Positions 25,607-33,972 of a DNA stretch of 64,000 nt are shown piece after piece. The stretch is from NCBI RefSeq assembly GCF_025699125.1, contig NZ_JAILWC010000001.1, positions 786,204-850,203 of the forward strand, given 5' to 3'. The position numbers were made by a program, and so were the translations under genes. Under the pieces are notes generated by a model. That model searched no databases, was not told where the DNA came from, and worked only from the letters and a program-made list of their open reading frames with translations. Position 1 is the stretch's first letter, and every line of letters begins with the position of its first letter. Source of the DNA: Nitrosopumilus sp. (GTDB lineage Archaea > Thermoproteota > Nitrososphaeria > Nitrososphaerales > Nitrosopumilaceae).

Positions 25607-26569
25607 TTGCCATCGACGAATAAAATCATGATAGAACCTGGACGTCCGGTTAAAGACATTGAAATTGATTCAGATACACCAATAGAAAATATTTTTGAAG
25701 AGTTGTCTCAATCAGGAGGATTTGAATCAGTAAATCTTTCAGACGGATTAGAGATTTTAACTGAGATGATTTCAGATAAACAATGTCTAAGATTTGTTTC
25801 ATTTGTAGGAGCTGTTGTTTCAACTGGATTAAGAGGAATAATTAAAAATATGATCAAGAATAAATGGTTCGATGTTGTAATTACCACTTGTGGTGCATTA
25901 GATCATGATATTGCAAGGCATTTTTCACACTACAAAGAAGGTTCATTTACAATGGACGATATGGAATTGTCAAACCAAAATATTCACAGATTAGGAAATG
26001 TACTTGTTCCAATGGATAGCTATGGTCCACTTATAGAAGAGAAGATGCAGGGATTTTTAGAAGAAGAATATCAAAAGGGAGTCAAAGAGATGACCACTGC
26101 AGAAATTTGTAAAATGATCGGAAAGCATCTGGGAGAAGATTCATTTCTTTATTGGGCACACAAAAACAATGTAAGCGTAGTAGTTCCTGGAATTATGGAT
26201 GGAGCAGTAGGCAGCCAAATTTGGCTTTTTGCACAAAAACATAGTGATTTTAAACTAAACATGACAGGTGATGCAGATTTACTTTCAGGATTTATTTTCA
26301 AAGCTGAAAAATCAGGAGCGTTTATGATTGGAGGAGGGATTTCTAAACATCATACATTGTGGTGGAATCAATATAGAGAAGGATTGGATTATGCATTTTA
26401 CATTACAACTGCACAAGAATTTGATGGAAGTCTTAGTGGGGCACTAGTAAGAGAAGCAATCTCATGGGGGAAAGTTACACAAAAAGCTAGGCAGTCAACG
26501 CTACATGCAGAAGTCACAACAATTCTACCGTTTATTTATGCGGCATTAATTAAAAAATTACAAAAATAG
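25607..26569 (+). CDS. dys: deoxyhypusine synthase
   Basis: 320 aa. Transfers the butylamine group of spermidine to a lysine of aIF5A. Diagnostic segments are GAVVSTGLRG near residues 69-78, TTCGALDHDIARHF near 92-105, and the C-terminal GALVREAISWGKV with the catalytic lysine region. NAD-binding GGG(I)SKHH lies near 247. The called start is TTG; ATG at 25628 is the alternative and would still keep the fold. Also implies that polyamines are made by this organism. Confidence 0.93.
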   Translation: MPSTNKIMIEPGRPVKDIEIDSDTPIENIFEELSQSGGFESVNLSDGLEILTEMISDKQCLRFVSFVGAVVSTGLRGIIKNMIKNKWFDVVITTCGALDHDIARHFSHYKEGSFTMDDMELSNQNIHRLGNVLVPMDSYGPLIEEKMQGFLEEEYQKGVKEMTTAEICKMIGKHLGEDSFLYWAHKNNVSVVVPGIMDGAVGSQIWLFAQKHSDFKLNMTGDADLLSGFIFKAEKSGAFMIGGGISKHHTLWWNQYREGLDYAFYITTAQEFDGSLSGALVREAISWGKVTQKARQSTLHAEVTTILPFIYAALIKKLQK

Positions 26570-26618
26570 ATCATAAGGTAGACAAAAGATATTATCTGAT
26601 TAGGATAAATAGAAACCA

Positions 26619-27332
26619 TTGCTTCCTGAAATAAAAATTAGAGAGATCATACCAATAAATCTAGAAGGCGGGTACCTTATTGATGGGTTCCCATCTGTAG
26701 GATTTAGTAGCGCAATATCTTCAGAATCAATGATACACACATCAAATTTTGAATTAGCAGGCATAATAGATTCAGAAAATTTTCCACCAATCAGCATAAT
26801 AAAAAATAAAATTCCAAATTTCCCAACAAGAATTTTTGTAAATGAAAGTTTGAAAGTTGGAATATTTTTATCATATTTCACTCTTGAGGAATCTCTGCAC
26901 AGAGTTACTGCTAATGCAATGTTAGAGTGGGCAAAAAAACACAAAATTGAATTAATTGTAAGCAGTGTTGCAATAAAAGATCCAAAAGGAAATGAAGAAA
27001 TGATTGGAATTGGGAGCACAGAATCGGCCAGAGAGAAAATCACAGATGCAGGTTTGAAAGTATTAGAACACGGGACAGTTCCAGGAATTCCAGGAATCTT
27101 GTTAAATGAAGGAAGTATAAAAAAACAAGATGTCATTGTAATAATTTTTCACACTGATGGAAAAGGTCCAGACTTTAAATCAAGTGCAAATCTTTGCTTA
27201 GCAATGTCAAAATTAATTCCCGGAGCTTCATGCAACATTCCATCATTGCAAAAAGAAGCAGAAAAAGCAGAGGAAATGATTAAAGAGGCACATGAAGAAT
27301 CAAAACATCTAAAAGATTACATGTACAGATAA
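26619..27332 (+). CDS. PAC2 family (proteasome assembly chaperone-like) protein
   Basis: 237 aa, archaeal PAC2/COG2047-like. The N-terminal LIDGFPSVGFSSAIS, the HGTVPGIPGILL segment near residues 148-160, and the C-terminal PGASCNIPSLQKEAEKAEEMIKE fit the family, which includes eukaryotic proteasome assembly chaperone 2 and archaeal homologues binding proteasome subunits. The start is TTG, 49 bp after dys. Function in archaea is only partly known. Confidence 0.82.
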   Translation: MLPEIKIREIIPINLEGGYLIDGFPSVGFSSAISSESMIHTSNFELAGIIDSENFPPISIIKNKIPNFPTRIFVNESLKVGIFLSYFTLEESLHRVTANAMLEWAKKHKIELIVSSVAIKDPKGNEEMIGIGSTESAREKITDAGLKVLEHGTVPGIPGILLNEGSIKKQDVIVIIFHTDGKGPDFKSSANLCLAMSKLIPGASCNIPSLQKEAEKAEEMIKEAHEESKHLKDYMYR

Positions 27333-27382
27333 AAGTTCAATTATGTTTATTTTGTTACCCACATGGTTGCAATTACAAGAGA

Positions 27383-28003
27383 ATGGAACAGTTTTTTGAA
27401 TTTGCACTATCGGTAATTGTTATTTCAGCATCAGGAGTAATGACTCCAGGCCCACTTTTTGCAGCCAATGTATCTTATGGATTAAGAGAAGGTGCAAGAT
27501 CAGGAATCAAGATGGCAATTGGTCACACAATTGTTGAATTTCCATTAATTGTTTTGTTGGGAGTAGGAGTATTCTCATTTGAGATTTTTCCAGAATTTAG
27601 AACAATAATTTCTATTTTAGGTGCCATCACACTTTTTATGTTTGCAATTATTCAGATTAAGACAATTTTTACAAGAAAAGAAATTTCAAAAATAAAAACA
27701 AAACAAGGACCGTTAATTACAGGGATTTTGCTTAGTGCGTTAAATCCATTTTTTATTATTTGGTGGCTAACAATTGGTTTCAAATTAATATCGGATGCAA
27801 TGTTGATATGGGCATTTGCAGGCATCATCATTTTATTTGCATTGCATATTTGGATGGATTTTGCATGGCTTGGCGCTATTTCATTTTTTACATCAAAGAG
27901 TTCAAAAATGATATCTAATAGAAATTACAAAATGCTAATGATCAGCCTAAGTGTGGCGTTAATTTATTTTGGAATATCTTTTTTGTCAGACACAGTATTT
28001 TAA
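27383..28003 (+). CDS. LysE-family transporter
   Basis: 206 aa with six hydrophobic segments. The N-terminal TPGPLFAANVSYGLREGARSG (in two parts around residues 22-42) is the LysE/RhtB signature, and LNPFFIIWWLTIG near 118-130 is the second repeat. Members export amino acids such as lysine, threonine or homoserine. The ATG at 27383 is preceded by a weak ribosome-binding site. It ends convergently against a small minus-strand ORF. Confidence 0.85.
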   Translation: MEQFFEFALSVIVISASGVMTPGPLFAANVSYGLREGARSGIKMAIGHTIVEFPLIVLLGVGVFSFEIFPEFRTIISILGAITLFMFAIIQIKTIFTRKEISKIKTKQGPLITGILLSALNPFFIIWWLTIGFKLISDAMLIWAFAGIIILFALHIWMDFAWLGAISFFTSKSSKMISNRNYKMLMISLSVALIYFGISFLSDTVF

Positions 28004-28257
28004 CCACAATCTAAAATTTCAATTTCAGGTTCACATGAATCATTAAAAAGATCAATCTTTTCAACAATCATTTCACATATTTCAGGATCTAAAGATTCTT
28101 CAAATGTGTTAATTTCATTTAAAATTTGCATATGTTTTATACCACAGGAATTGTTGGATAAACTAAGAAACATCATCATAATTAAAATTACGAATAAGAT
28201 TAGAATGAGTTTTTTTAAACTAATTTTTTGAAATATCAATTTCCATAGTGGAAACAT
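28000..28257 (-). CDS. possible small membrane/secreted protein with cysteines
   Basis: From ATG 28257 (or further upstream at 28272 or 28311) an ORF of about 85 residues has a basic start ([11 protein letters not shown]), a very hydrophobic segment (about residues 17-30), and a soluble acidic tail with four cysteines (SCG, EICE, DSCEPE, DCG). It overlaps the end of the alba-like gene by about 38 bp in another frame. Signal-anchored and disulfide-rich if real. Family unknown. Confidence 0.45.
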   Translation of the reverse strand: MFPLWKLIFQKISLKKLILILFVILIMMMFLSLSNNSCGIKHMQILNEINTFEESLDPEICEMIVEKIDLFNDSCEPEIEILDCG

Positions 28258-28789
28258 TACGTTGTTTTCCATCTTGAGAAGTAAGTGAATCAGATGAAAT
28301 TCGTACATCACTAATCACGTAGCCTACCGAATCCATTCTTTTTACAATCATTTGGGATACATCAACGGCTTGAGTTATTCTTTTTCCTCTAGCTTTAATT
28401 GTCACAGTAGGCCTTGTAGAAAGTTGAGTTAAAGTTGCTGAAACATAGGTCATGATAGGTTTGGTGCCAACAAAAATTACATCTCGTTCTTCTGGCGGAT
28501 GATGTATTTCAGAAGTTTTGTGTTGTGGTTCAGGTTCTGGTGCAGATAGTTGTGGTTCAGGTTCTGGTGCAGATAGTTGTGGTTCAGGTTCTGGTGCAGA
28601 TAGTTGTGGTTCAGGTTCTGGTGTTGGTTCAGGTTCTGGTGTTGGTTCAGGTTCTGGTGTTGGTTCAGGTTCTGGTGTTGGTTCAGGTTCTGGTGTTGGT
28701 TCAGGTTCTGGTGTTGGTTCAGATTTAGTTCGGGTGTCAAATTCAGATAAAATGTCTTCTGCGTCTTTTGATTTTTTAGAGTCGTTCAA
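28220..28789 (-). CDS. Alba-domain protein with N-terminal Pro/Glu repeat tail
   Basis: 189 aa. The C-terminal ~90 residues are an Alba domain ([30 protein letters not shown]), a dimeric DNA/RNA-binding chromatin fold. The acetylated lysine pair of Sulfolobus Alba (KK) is T-K here. Residues ~24-85 are a low-complexity tail of PTPEPE and QLSAPEPE units, which is unlike classical Alba and strongly acidic. It is downstream of the 87-aa gene by 40 bp on the same strand. Whether the tail is a flexible spacer or a partner-binding region is not visible. Confidence 0.85.
   Translation of the reverse strand: MNDSKKSKDAEDILSEFDTRTKSEPTPEPEPTPEPEPTPEPEPTPEPEPTPEPEPTPEPEPQLSAPEPEPQLSAPEPEPQLSAPEPEPQHKTSEIHHPPEERDVIFVGTKPIMTYVSATLTQLSTRPTVTIKARGKRITQAVDVSQMIVKRMDSVGYVISDVRISSDSLTSQDGKQRNVSTMEIDISKN
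28524..28722. repeat. tandem in-frame repeat coding the Alba tail
   Basis: Three copies of a 27-nt unit, then about six copies of the 18-nt unit GGTTCAGGTTCTGGTGTT on the plus strand. Both units keep the reading frame of the alba-like gene, so copy-number change would lengthen or shorten the tail without frameshift. No transposase or CRISPR features are nearby. Confidence 0.85.
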
Positions 28790-28829
28790 TTTTGAATTCC
28801 TGTTATATGAAAACTTTCCCCGGCGTTTA

Positions 28830-29093
28830 TTAATTTTTCAGGTTTTGCCCATCAAGATAGTCTTCAAGTATTTTTTCTAATTGATCTTCGTTACTAGCCT
28901 TTCTTATTTTTTCAACCAAATCCTCATGTTCAATTTCATAGCAGTTTAACACATCTTGAGAATCTTTGAAAACCAGCATTGCCTTATTTTTAAAAATACA
29001 ATGATACAGTTTTTCTTTTTCCATTTTTTCTGGTTTTAGATTAATGCCATTTTCATCAGCAGAGACGGGATAATCCATAAAATTATGAAACAT
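28830..29093 (-). CDS. hypothetical acidic protein
   Basis: 87 aa. Mixed beta and helix, acidic, with two isolated cysteines and no membrane segment. It is first in a probable operon with the alba-like gene and is divergent from the dpo4 gene (57 bp). Alternative in-frame ATG five codons in. Not recognised. Confidence 0.55.
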   Translation of the reverse strand: MFHNFMDYPVSADENGINLKPEKMEKEKLYHCIFKNKAMLVFKDSQDVLNCYEIEHEDLVEKIRKASNEDQLEKILEDYLDGQNLKN

Positions 29094-29150
29094 GATCAGT
29101 ATTTAGATGAATGCACAATATAGTAATAATCAAAACATTATCTAAAAGTA

Positions 29151-30245
29151 TTGGAAACAAGAGTGGTTTTCCACATAGATTTTGATTATTTTTATGCTCA
29201 ATGTGAAGAGACAAGATCACCCGAATTAAAAACAAAACCAGTTTGTGTTTGTGTTTTTTCAGACAGAGGAGGAGACAGCGGTGCAATAGCTACGGCAAAC
29301 TATGCTGCAAGAAAATATGGAGTTAAATCAGGAATGCCGATTTCGTTTGCAAAAAAAAGACTAGCAAGTAGAAATGATGCAGTGTTTCTACCAGTAGATT
29401 TTGATTTCTATTCAGACATTTCTGAAAAAGCAATGAAAATTATGAAATCCAATGCAGATATCTTTGAATATGTTGGAAGAGATGAGGCCTACTTGGATGT
29501 AACAAAAAGAGTAGAAGGAGATTTTAAGAAAGCAAGTCATCTTGCACAGCAAATTAAAAATTCCATTCGAGAAAAAATCAAACTTAGTTGCTCAATAGGA
29601 ATTTCACCTAACAAGTTGATTTCAAAAATTGCATCAGATTATCGAAAACCAGACGGTCTTACAGTTGTAACTCCAGATAATATGAGTGAGTTTTTAAATC
29701 CTTTAAAAATCAGAGCTATTCCAGGTATAGGGAAAAAAACTGATGAAAGATTCAGTGAAATGGGTTTGGAAACAATACAAGACTTGAAAAAACTAGATGT
29801 TTTTACATTGAATAAAGAATTTGGAAGAAAGAGTGGGACTTACATCTACAATGCAGTGAGAGGGACGTATAATGAACCAGTCAAAGAAAGAGAAGCAAGC
29901 ATACAGTACAGTAAAATTTCAACATTAAAAAAAGACTCAAAAGATTATCAATTTCTATCTGAAAGTATTATCGATTTATGCAAAGAAGTACATAGCATAC
30001 TATTGAAGAATAATCGGATGTTCAAATCAGTAGGAATTCATCTAATTCAATCAGATTTATCAAGTAAATCAAGATCAAGAATGTTGAAAAATCCGACTTC
30101 AAGTATTGAAGAATTGCAAAAAAATGCGGACCAATTACTAAGAGAAGCATTAGAAAACCAAACCATCACAATCAGGAGATTAGGTGTGAAAGTTACAGAA
30201 CTTTCAGAAGTTCAAGGGCAAAGCAGCATTACAAATTATTTTTAA
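29151..30245 (+). CDS. dpo4: DNA polymerase IV (Y family)
   Basis: 364 aa, translesion polymerase. The metal aspartates are D10/D12 in HIDFDYFYAQCEE and D-E in VGRDEAYLDVT near residue 107. The two helix-hairpin-helix region (IPGIGKKTDERFSEMG) and little-finger domain follow. The extreme C-terminus QSSITNYF fits a PIP box (Q-x2-I-x2-Y-F) for binding PCNA. TTG start with no leader. It lies divergently to the 87-aa gene. Confidence 0.95.
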   Translation: METRVVFHIDFDYFYAQCEETRSPELKTKPVCVCVFSDRGGDSGAIATANYAARKYGVKSGMPISFAKKRLASRNDAVFLPVDFDFYSDISEKAMKIMKSNADIFEYVGRDEAYLDVTKRVEGDFKKASHLAQQIKNSIREKIKLSCSIGISPNKLISKIASDYRKPDGLTVVTPDNMSEFLNPLKIRAIPGIGKKTDERFSEMGLETIQDLKKLDVFTLNKEFGRKSGTYIYNAVRGTYNEPVKEREASIQYSKISTLKKDSKDYQFLSESIIDLCKEVHSILLKNNRMFKSVGIHLIQSDLSSKSRSRMLKNPTSSIEELQKNADQLLREALENQTITIRRLGVKVTELSEVQGQSSITNYF

Positions 30246-30254
30246 ATAGAGAGA

Positions 30255-31172
30255 TTATTGTTCAAGTTTCTTCATACGTCTGGATTCTATCAAAATTACT
30301 ACAAGTATGAATGCAAACAGCCATGGCAGAAACATGATCTCACCTGCAATTTTGTGATATTCTTCCCATGCTACAGGATCTGTTGTTACTTTAAGGGCAT
30401 ACCAAGATAAAGAAAAGATTCGAATTAAATTGACTGTGATTGTCCCTATAATGCCTAAAACAAAATACATGGCTTTTCGATGTCTTGGAATGTTCAGTTT
30501 TAACATGAAGGCACCAATTACCAAGGAAAAAATAATAATACTGTGAACTCCAGCAGATGGCCAAAATACCTGAAGTGCCATTGAACCATGTTCCCCACGC
30601 AAAAACATCACATTATCTTTGGCAACGGCAGTTCCAAGATCAAGTATTGTAATAACCCACACGTTAGTTTGAACAAAATATGGAACAACATATTGTAAAG
30701 GTCCCAAAGTGTCATATGGGAAAAATGCATCAAGCGAAAGGATTAGCGCAGTACCAGTCAGGAAAATAGGTCCGGCAGGAGCGATTCTAATCCATCTCTT
30801 GCCAAAGAAAATAGTCAATGCTGCAACAACAAAAATTGCCATAATAACAAAGTCCCACATCCATGTCCAAGAATAAATTAATTGTACGTCAAACTGTTCT
30901 GCAGATTCAATAATGTAATCTCTTAAACCATACTCCAACGAAATCAGATATGCAATAGTCAGAAACGACAAAGGGATTACTGAAAGAAGTCGTTTTTTAG
31001 ATATGACAATTTTTAGTCCAATTAATTCGGCCACTATGAAAACAAGTGCAAAGAAATAACCTCCTCTACCTTCATTCCAACTCCATGCGATGGAATCAGG
31101 GAAGGCAATCATTGAAAAAATGATAGGGCCAGATATTATGAAAATTCCAAAAATAATATTCCAATTCTGCAT
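30255..31172 (-). CDS. archaeosortase/exosortase family membrane protein lacking the catalytic cysteine
   Basis: 305 aa with about eight membrane helices. The family core is recognisable: PSAGVHSIIIF (usual A-C-S-G-x-R-S), N-x2-RI in TVNLIRIF, and a histidine in the YHKIAGEIMFLPW segment. The position that is Cys in exosortases is Ser, and the protein contains no cysteine at all. The conserved Arg and His remain. Exosortases process and anchor secreted proteins with C-terminal signals; Nitrosopumilus-type PEFG-CTERM proteins are known substrates of a thaumarchaeal enzyme. No PEFG protein is seen here. Last in a minus-strand series with DsbA-like genes. Confidence 0.75.
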   Translation of the reverse strand: MQNWNIIFGIFIISGPIIFSMIAFPDSIAWSWNEGRGGYFFALVFIVAELIGLKIVISKKRLLSVIPLSFLTIAYLISLEYGLRDYIIESAEQFDVQLIYSWTWMWDFVIMAIFVVAALTIFFGKRWIRIAPAGPIFLTGTALILSLDAFFPYDTLGPLQYVVPYFVQTNVWVITILDLGTAVAKDNVMFLRGEHGSMALQVFWPSAGVHSIIIFSLVIGAFMLKLNIPRHRKAMYFVLGIIGTITVNLIRIFSLSWYALKVTTDPVAWEEYHKIAGEIMFLPWLFAFILVVILIESRRMKKLEQ

Positions 31173-31256
31173 TAGTTAAACCTAAAAAATGGCAAATAAA
31201 TAGCTCAACTTTGATGATTTGGAAAAATCATTCTTTCATTAAAATTCAAAAAAACG

Positions 31257-31364
31257 CTAATCTTCGGCATCCTCTATTTCATCTGACTCAGGATCTCTTC
31301 TACTAGGCCTAATTGGGACATAAATGAATGTCATATAATCAATTAAAAGTCCTACAACATACAT
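31257..31364 (-). CDS. 35-aa membrane micro-protein upstream of the archaeosortase-like gene
   Basis: ATG 31364 to TAG 31257. About 17 hydrophobic residues with a Tyr-rich end, then a basic-to-acidic soluble tail (RPSRRDPESDEIEDAED) suggest an N-out single-span peptide. It fills most of the space between the 159-aa membrane gene and the archaeosortase-like gene on the same strand. No strong Shine-Dalgarno. Not recognised. Confidence 0.4.
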   Translation of the reverse strand: MYVVGLLIDYMTFIYVPIRPSRRDPESDEIEDAED

Positions 31365-31413
31365 TTCAAGGTTGTAAAAATTTGCCTAATTGGTAATTTC
31401 TGATGCATCATTA

Positions 31414-31893
31414 TCAAGTATTGAGAGTACATTCAATTTTAAGAGATTTTACAGTAGTAAAATAAGTGACAATCAAAATGACAATTGCAATAATTCGAAT
31501 CGGAACATCATAATTGGTTAGAAATGCAGTTGCAGTTGCACCTACAGAACCAAAAGTCGAGATTATTGCAAATCCTACTGGACCACAACTACACGCACCA
31601 GCAACAGCACCAACAATGGATCCAATAATACCGCCACCCATTTTTTGTTTTGAACTTTTTAGAATGGTTATTCTAAAAATATTCATCGGGATAACCAGTC
31701 CAGATAGTGCAGAAAGTATTAAAATTAATACAAATCCCAATTCAGTCCCAACAGGTAAATGACTTATGATGTAAGGTTCTAAGAAAATGTATTCAGACAG
31801 AATCAGTAAACCAATTACCATAGAAACAAAAATAACAGATGCTAATAAGACATATTTGAAATTTGAGAATACAAGTTTGGTAGTTTGTATCAT
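31414..31893 (-). CDS. four-helix membrane protein with CSCGP motif
   Basis: 159 aa with four hydrophobic helices. Between helix 2 and 4 is a Gly-rich GACSCGPVGFAI segment with two cysteines that could be a redox or metal pair in the membrane. The ATG directly follows the DsbA-like stop (TAA-ATG), so it is probably a dedicated partner, for example to reoxidise or accept electrons from it. That is inference; no known DsbB or VKOR signature is present. Confidence 0.65.
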   Translation of the reverse strand: MIQTTKLVFSNFKYVLLASVIFVSMVIGLLILSEYIFLEPYIISHLPVGTELGFVLILILSALSGLVIPMNIFRITILKSSKQKMGGGIIGSIVGAVAGACSCGPVGFAIISTFGSVGATATAFLTNYDVPIRIIAIVILIVTYFTTVKSLKIECTLNT

Positions 31894-32556
31894 TTAGATC
31901 ATAGGATCCAGAATTTGTTTAAAGACAGAAAATGGTTGTGCACCACTGATTTGTTGTTGTCCGTCAGGACCTACAATAAAGAATCCAGGGGTTCCTCCAA
32001 CACCATGATCTTTTGCTTGCTGTATATTATACTGAACACGTTTTGAATATTTTCCTGAATCAAGACAACTATCAAAGAGATTCATGTCAAGACCCAAACT
32101 AAATGCAAATGCTTTTAGTCTTTCAGAATTTGCCCAACCGCCATCAATTTTCGATTCTTGTGAATTGTAAAGAAGGTCATGATAATCCCAATACTTTCCT
32201 TGATCTTCAGCACAGTATGACGCTTGAGCTGCTTTTAGAGAATCACTTCCCAAAAAAGCTAAATCAACAAAAACTAAATTTACTTTTCCTGTTTCAATAT
32301 AATCACGTGTTATTGCAGGTTTTGTGTTATGAAACCAATTATAACATTGGTGACATTGGTAATCACCAAATTCAACAATTGTGATTGGAGCAGAAGGATC
32401 TCCTAAAATTGCAGAACCCATAGCAGTAGAGATGGTACCATGCATTCTACCCACATCAAGATTCGCAGTTTCTGTGGGTGATGAAGAGGCAGATACTGCA
32501 ATACCAACAATAATTGCTGCAACTATAGATCCTAAAACTACAGCTTTTTTACGCAT
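31894..32556 (-). CDS. DsbA-like thiol oxidoreductase, membrane-anchored
   Basis: 220 aa. An N-terminal hydrophobic anchor (residues 4-24) and a thioredoxin_4/DsbA domain with active-site C68-H-Q-C71 in FGDYQCHQCYNWF, the helical insertion, and cis-Pro motif GVGGTPGFFIVG near residue 188. It acts outside the cell membrane in disulfide formation or reduction. It directly precedes the CSCGP membrane gene and lies 32 bp after a C2H2 zinc-finger gene on the same strand. Confidence 0.88.
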   Translation of the reverse strand: MRKKAVVLGSIVAAIIVGIAVSASSSPTETANLDVGRMHGTISTAMGSAILGDPSAPITIVEFGDYQCHQCYNWFHNTKPAITRDYIETGKVNLVFVDLAFLGSDSLKAAQASYCAEDQGKYWDYHDLLYNSQESKIDGGWANSERLKAFAFSLGLDMNLFDSCLDSGKYSKRVQYNIQQAKDHGVGGTPGFFIVGPDGQQQISGAQPFSVFKQILDPMI

Positions 32557-32588
32557 GTTTCAAAACATATCGAATTGGTTAAAAAAAC

Positions 32589-32786
32589 TTATTCCAAATT
32601 ACGTGATGATTTTCGTTTGAACAGATTTAGAAATTTTGCAATAATAGTATCAATAGGACAAATCTCACAGGAAGCAAGTGATGAGTGACTATCAAGATGT
32701 TTTTCAAATTTTTCTCGAGATTCAAAAACAAGATCACATTTTTCACAATAAACTTTATTCACATTGTTCTTCGATGGTGTATTCAT
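32589..32786 (-). CDS. C2H2 zinc-finger protein
   Basis: 65 aa. A textbook C2H2 finger: CEKC, 12 residues, then HLDSH, followed by a CEIC pair and a basic C-terminus. Archaeal C2H2 fingers are few and mostly of unknown role, though DNA binding is likely. It precedes the dsbA-like gene in the same direction by 32 bp. A second C2H2 gene starts about 700 bp upstream on the same strand. Confidence 0.75.
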   Translation of the reverse strand: MNTPSKNNVNKVYCEKCDLVFESREKFEKHLDSHSSLASCEICPIDTIIAKFLNLFKRKSSRNLE

Positions 32787-33106
32787 AAATTTTTTTGTGG
32801 ACTGATGCTTATAAAGATCCTGTTGAAAATCAAATTATGATTAAATTCTTTGATGACGGTTAGAGGATTTTTCGATGACGCTAGAAGTTTTATAATTATT
32901 GTAGTTTAAGATACTACGTAAAGCCCACCACACAATTGTAATTTATGATATTTTTGGAAAACAATTAAAGATAGAAGGCATGAGAACAGATCCAAAATAT
33001 AAGTTGCACAAAGTCAGATTTCAGAATACCAAAACATTTTCCACATTATAATTTCTCATTGCCGCAAGAGATACCAATGAAAGATTTGGGTTTCAGAATT
33101 TAAGAA
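32787..33106. other. gap with a possible gene remnant
   Basis: No intact gene. On the plus strand one frame from about 32909 to 33115 reads as about 70 codons interrupted by a single TAA at about 33046-33048 and has no start codon; the codon use looks coding (VIYDIFGKQLKIEG...). It may be a decayed gene fragment. Two related motifs, TTTGATGACG and TTCGATGACG, occur near 32850-32875. Confidence 0.2.
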
Positions 33107-33496
33107 TTAGAGATAATGAATTCTCATGTGAACATTTAGTTCAACTTGATATTTTGTCACAAACCCACAATGTGTACAAGAAAACAATTCAGATTGATCT
33201 ACAGATTCTCGTTCTATCACCCTACCTGAAATAGAAGTAATGTTAATTTTTTCATTATTTGAAATTACTGCAAAGTTTCTTCCTTCATCTATTGAATCCA
33301 AGTATTCTTTAATAGCAGAAATAACTAAAGCGATGTCAAGAGTTTCATCATCATTAAAAGTAGAGAGAGTGAACTGGTGTTGTTTGATAGTAGGAATAGC
33401 AGCTACCTTATCTGCAACATAAACGAGTAACTCGTTTTTTATAGATGATACATCTTTGCAGTCAATAGTAAGCATGAATTTTAATGAATTTATCAA
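33107..33496 (-). CDS. protein with C-terminal C2H2 zinc finger
   Basis: 129 aa. Residues ~105-127 are a canonical C2H2 finger (CTHC, 12 residues, HMRIH). The N-terminal 95 residues look like an alpha/beta domain with alternating strands and helices, no signal. It is on the minus strand in the same direction as the 65-aa finger but separated from it by 320 bp. Probably DNA- or RNA-binding; function unknown. Confidence 0.7.
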   Translation of the reverse strand: MINSLKFMLTIDCKDVSSIKNELLVYVADKVAAIPTIKQHQFTLSTFNDDETLDIALVISAIKEYLDSIDEGRNFAVISNNEKINITSISGRVIERESVDQSELFSCTHCGFVTKYQVELNVHMRIHYL

Positions 33497-33558
33497 TATT
33501 TTAGTTTAACAATAATTTGAAAATGATTATTATGGTTTGATATTGTGAATTTGAATAG

Positions 33559-33945
33559 ATGAGAGATTCAGAAACATTTGGGGTTGAAAAAGGCCACGGA
33601 GAAGAGATTGTATCATGGTTAAACAACCAGGCAAAAATTCAAGGGGTAAAACTTGAAGCTAGATTGTATGGATACGATATTTCGACTAAAAATTTTGGGG
33701 ATTTTGAATTGTTTTCGTGGATTGGAGATGTGCAAATTGCAAGAAAAATGATCATAAAAGCAAGTAAAAGATTCAAGGTAAAAGTAATCGAAGGAGGATA
33801 CAAACCAAAAGAAAAATTACTCAGATTAAAAAAATTTGATTTTGCCAAAGTCAAAAAGGGAGACAAGACAATAGGATTATTAGAATTTGCATCATCAAGA
33901 TTTGGAGATAAACAATGGGAGATTCAAAATGAAGAACGTCATTAA
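33559..33945 (+). CDS. hypothetical basic protein
   Basis: 128 aa, basic, alpha/beta, with no cysteines or membrane segment. The middle (GYDISTKNFGDFELFSWIGDV) and the following Lys-rich part suggest a small nucleic-acid-binding or regulatory fold, but no family is recognised. It is 27 bp upstream of the dehydrogenase gene on the same strand. Confidence 0.55.
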   Translation: MRDSETFGVEKGHGEEIVSWLNNQAKIQGVKLEARLYGYDISTKNFGDFELFSWIGDVQIARKMIIKASKRFKVKVIEGGYKPKEKLLRLKKFDFAKVKKGDKTIGLLEFASSRFGDKQWEIQNEERH

Positions 33946-33972
33946 AATAATAATTAAGAGAGTTGAAAAAAT

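Noticed and set aside
28518-28880. Gly/Ser/Val-rich ORFs antisense to the Alba tail
   Set aside because: They are by-products of the 18- and 27-nt tandem repeat; the minus-strand frame continues into a clear Alba domain.
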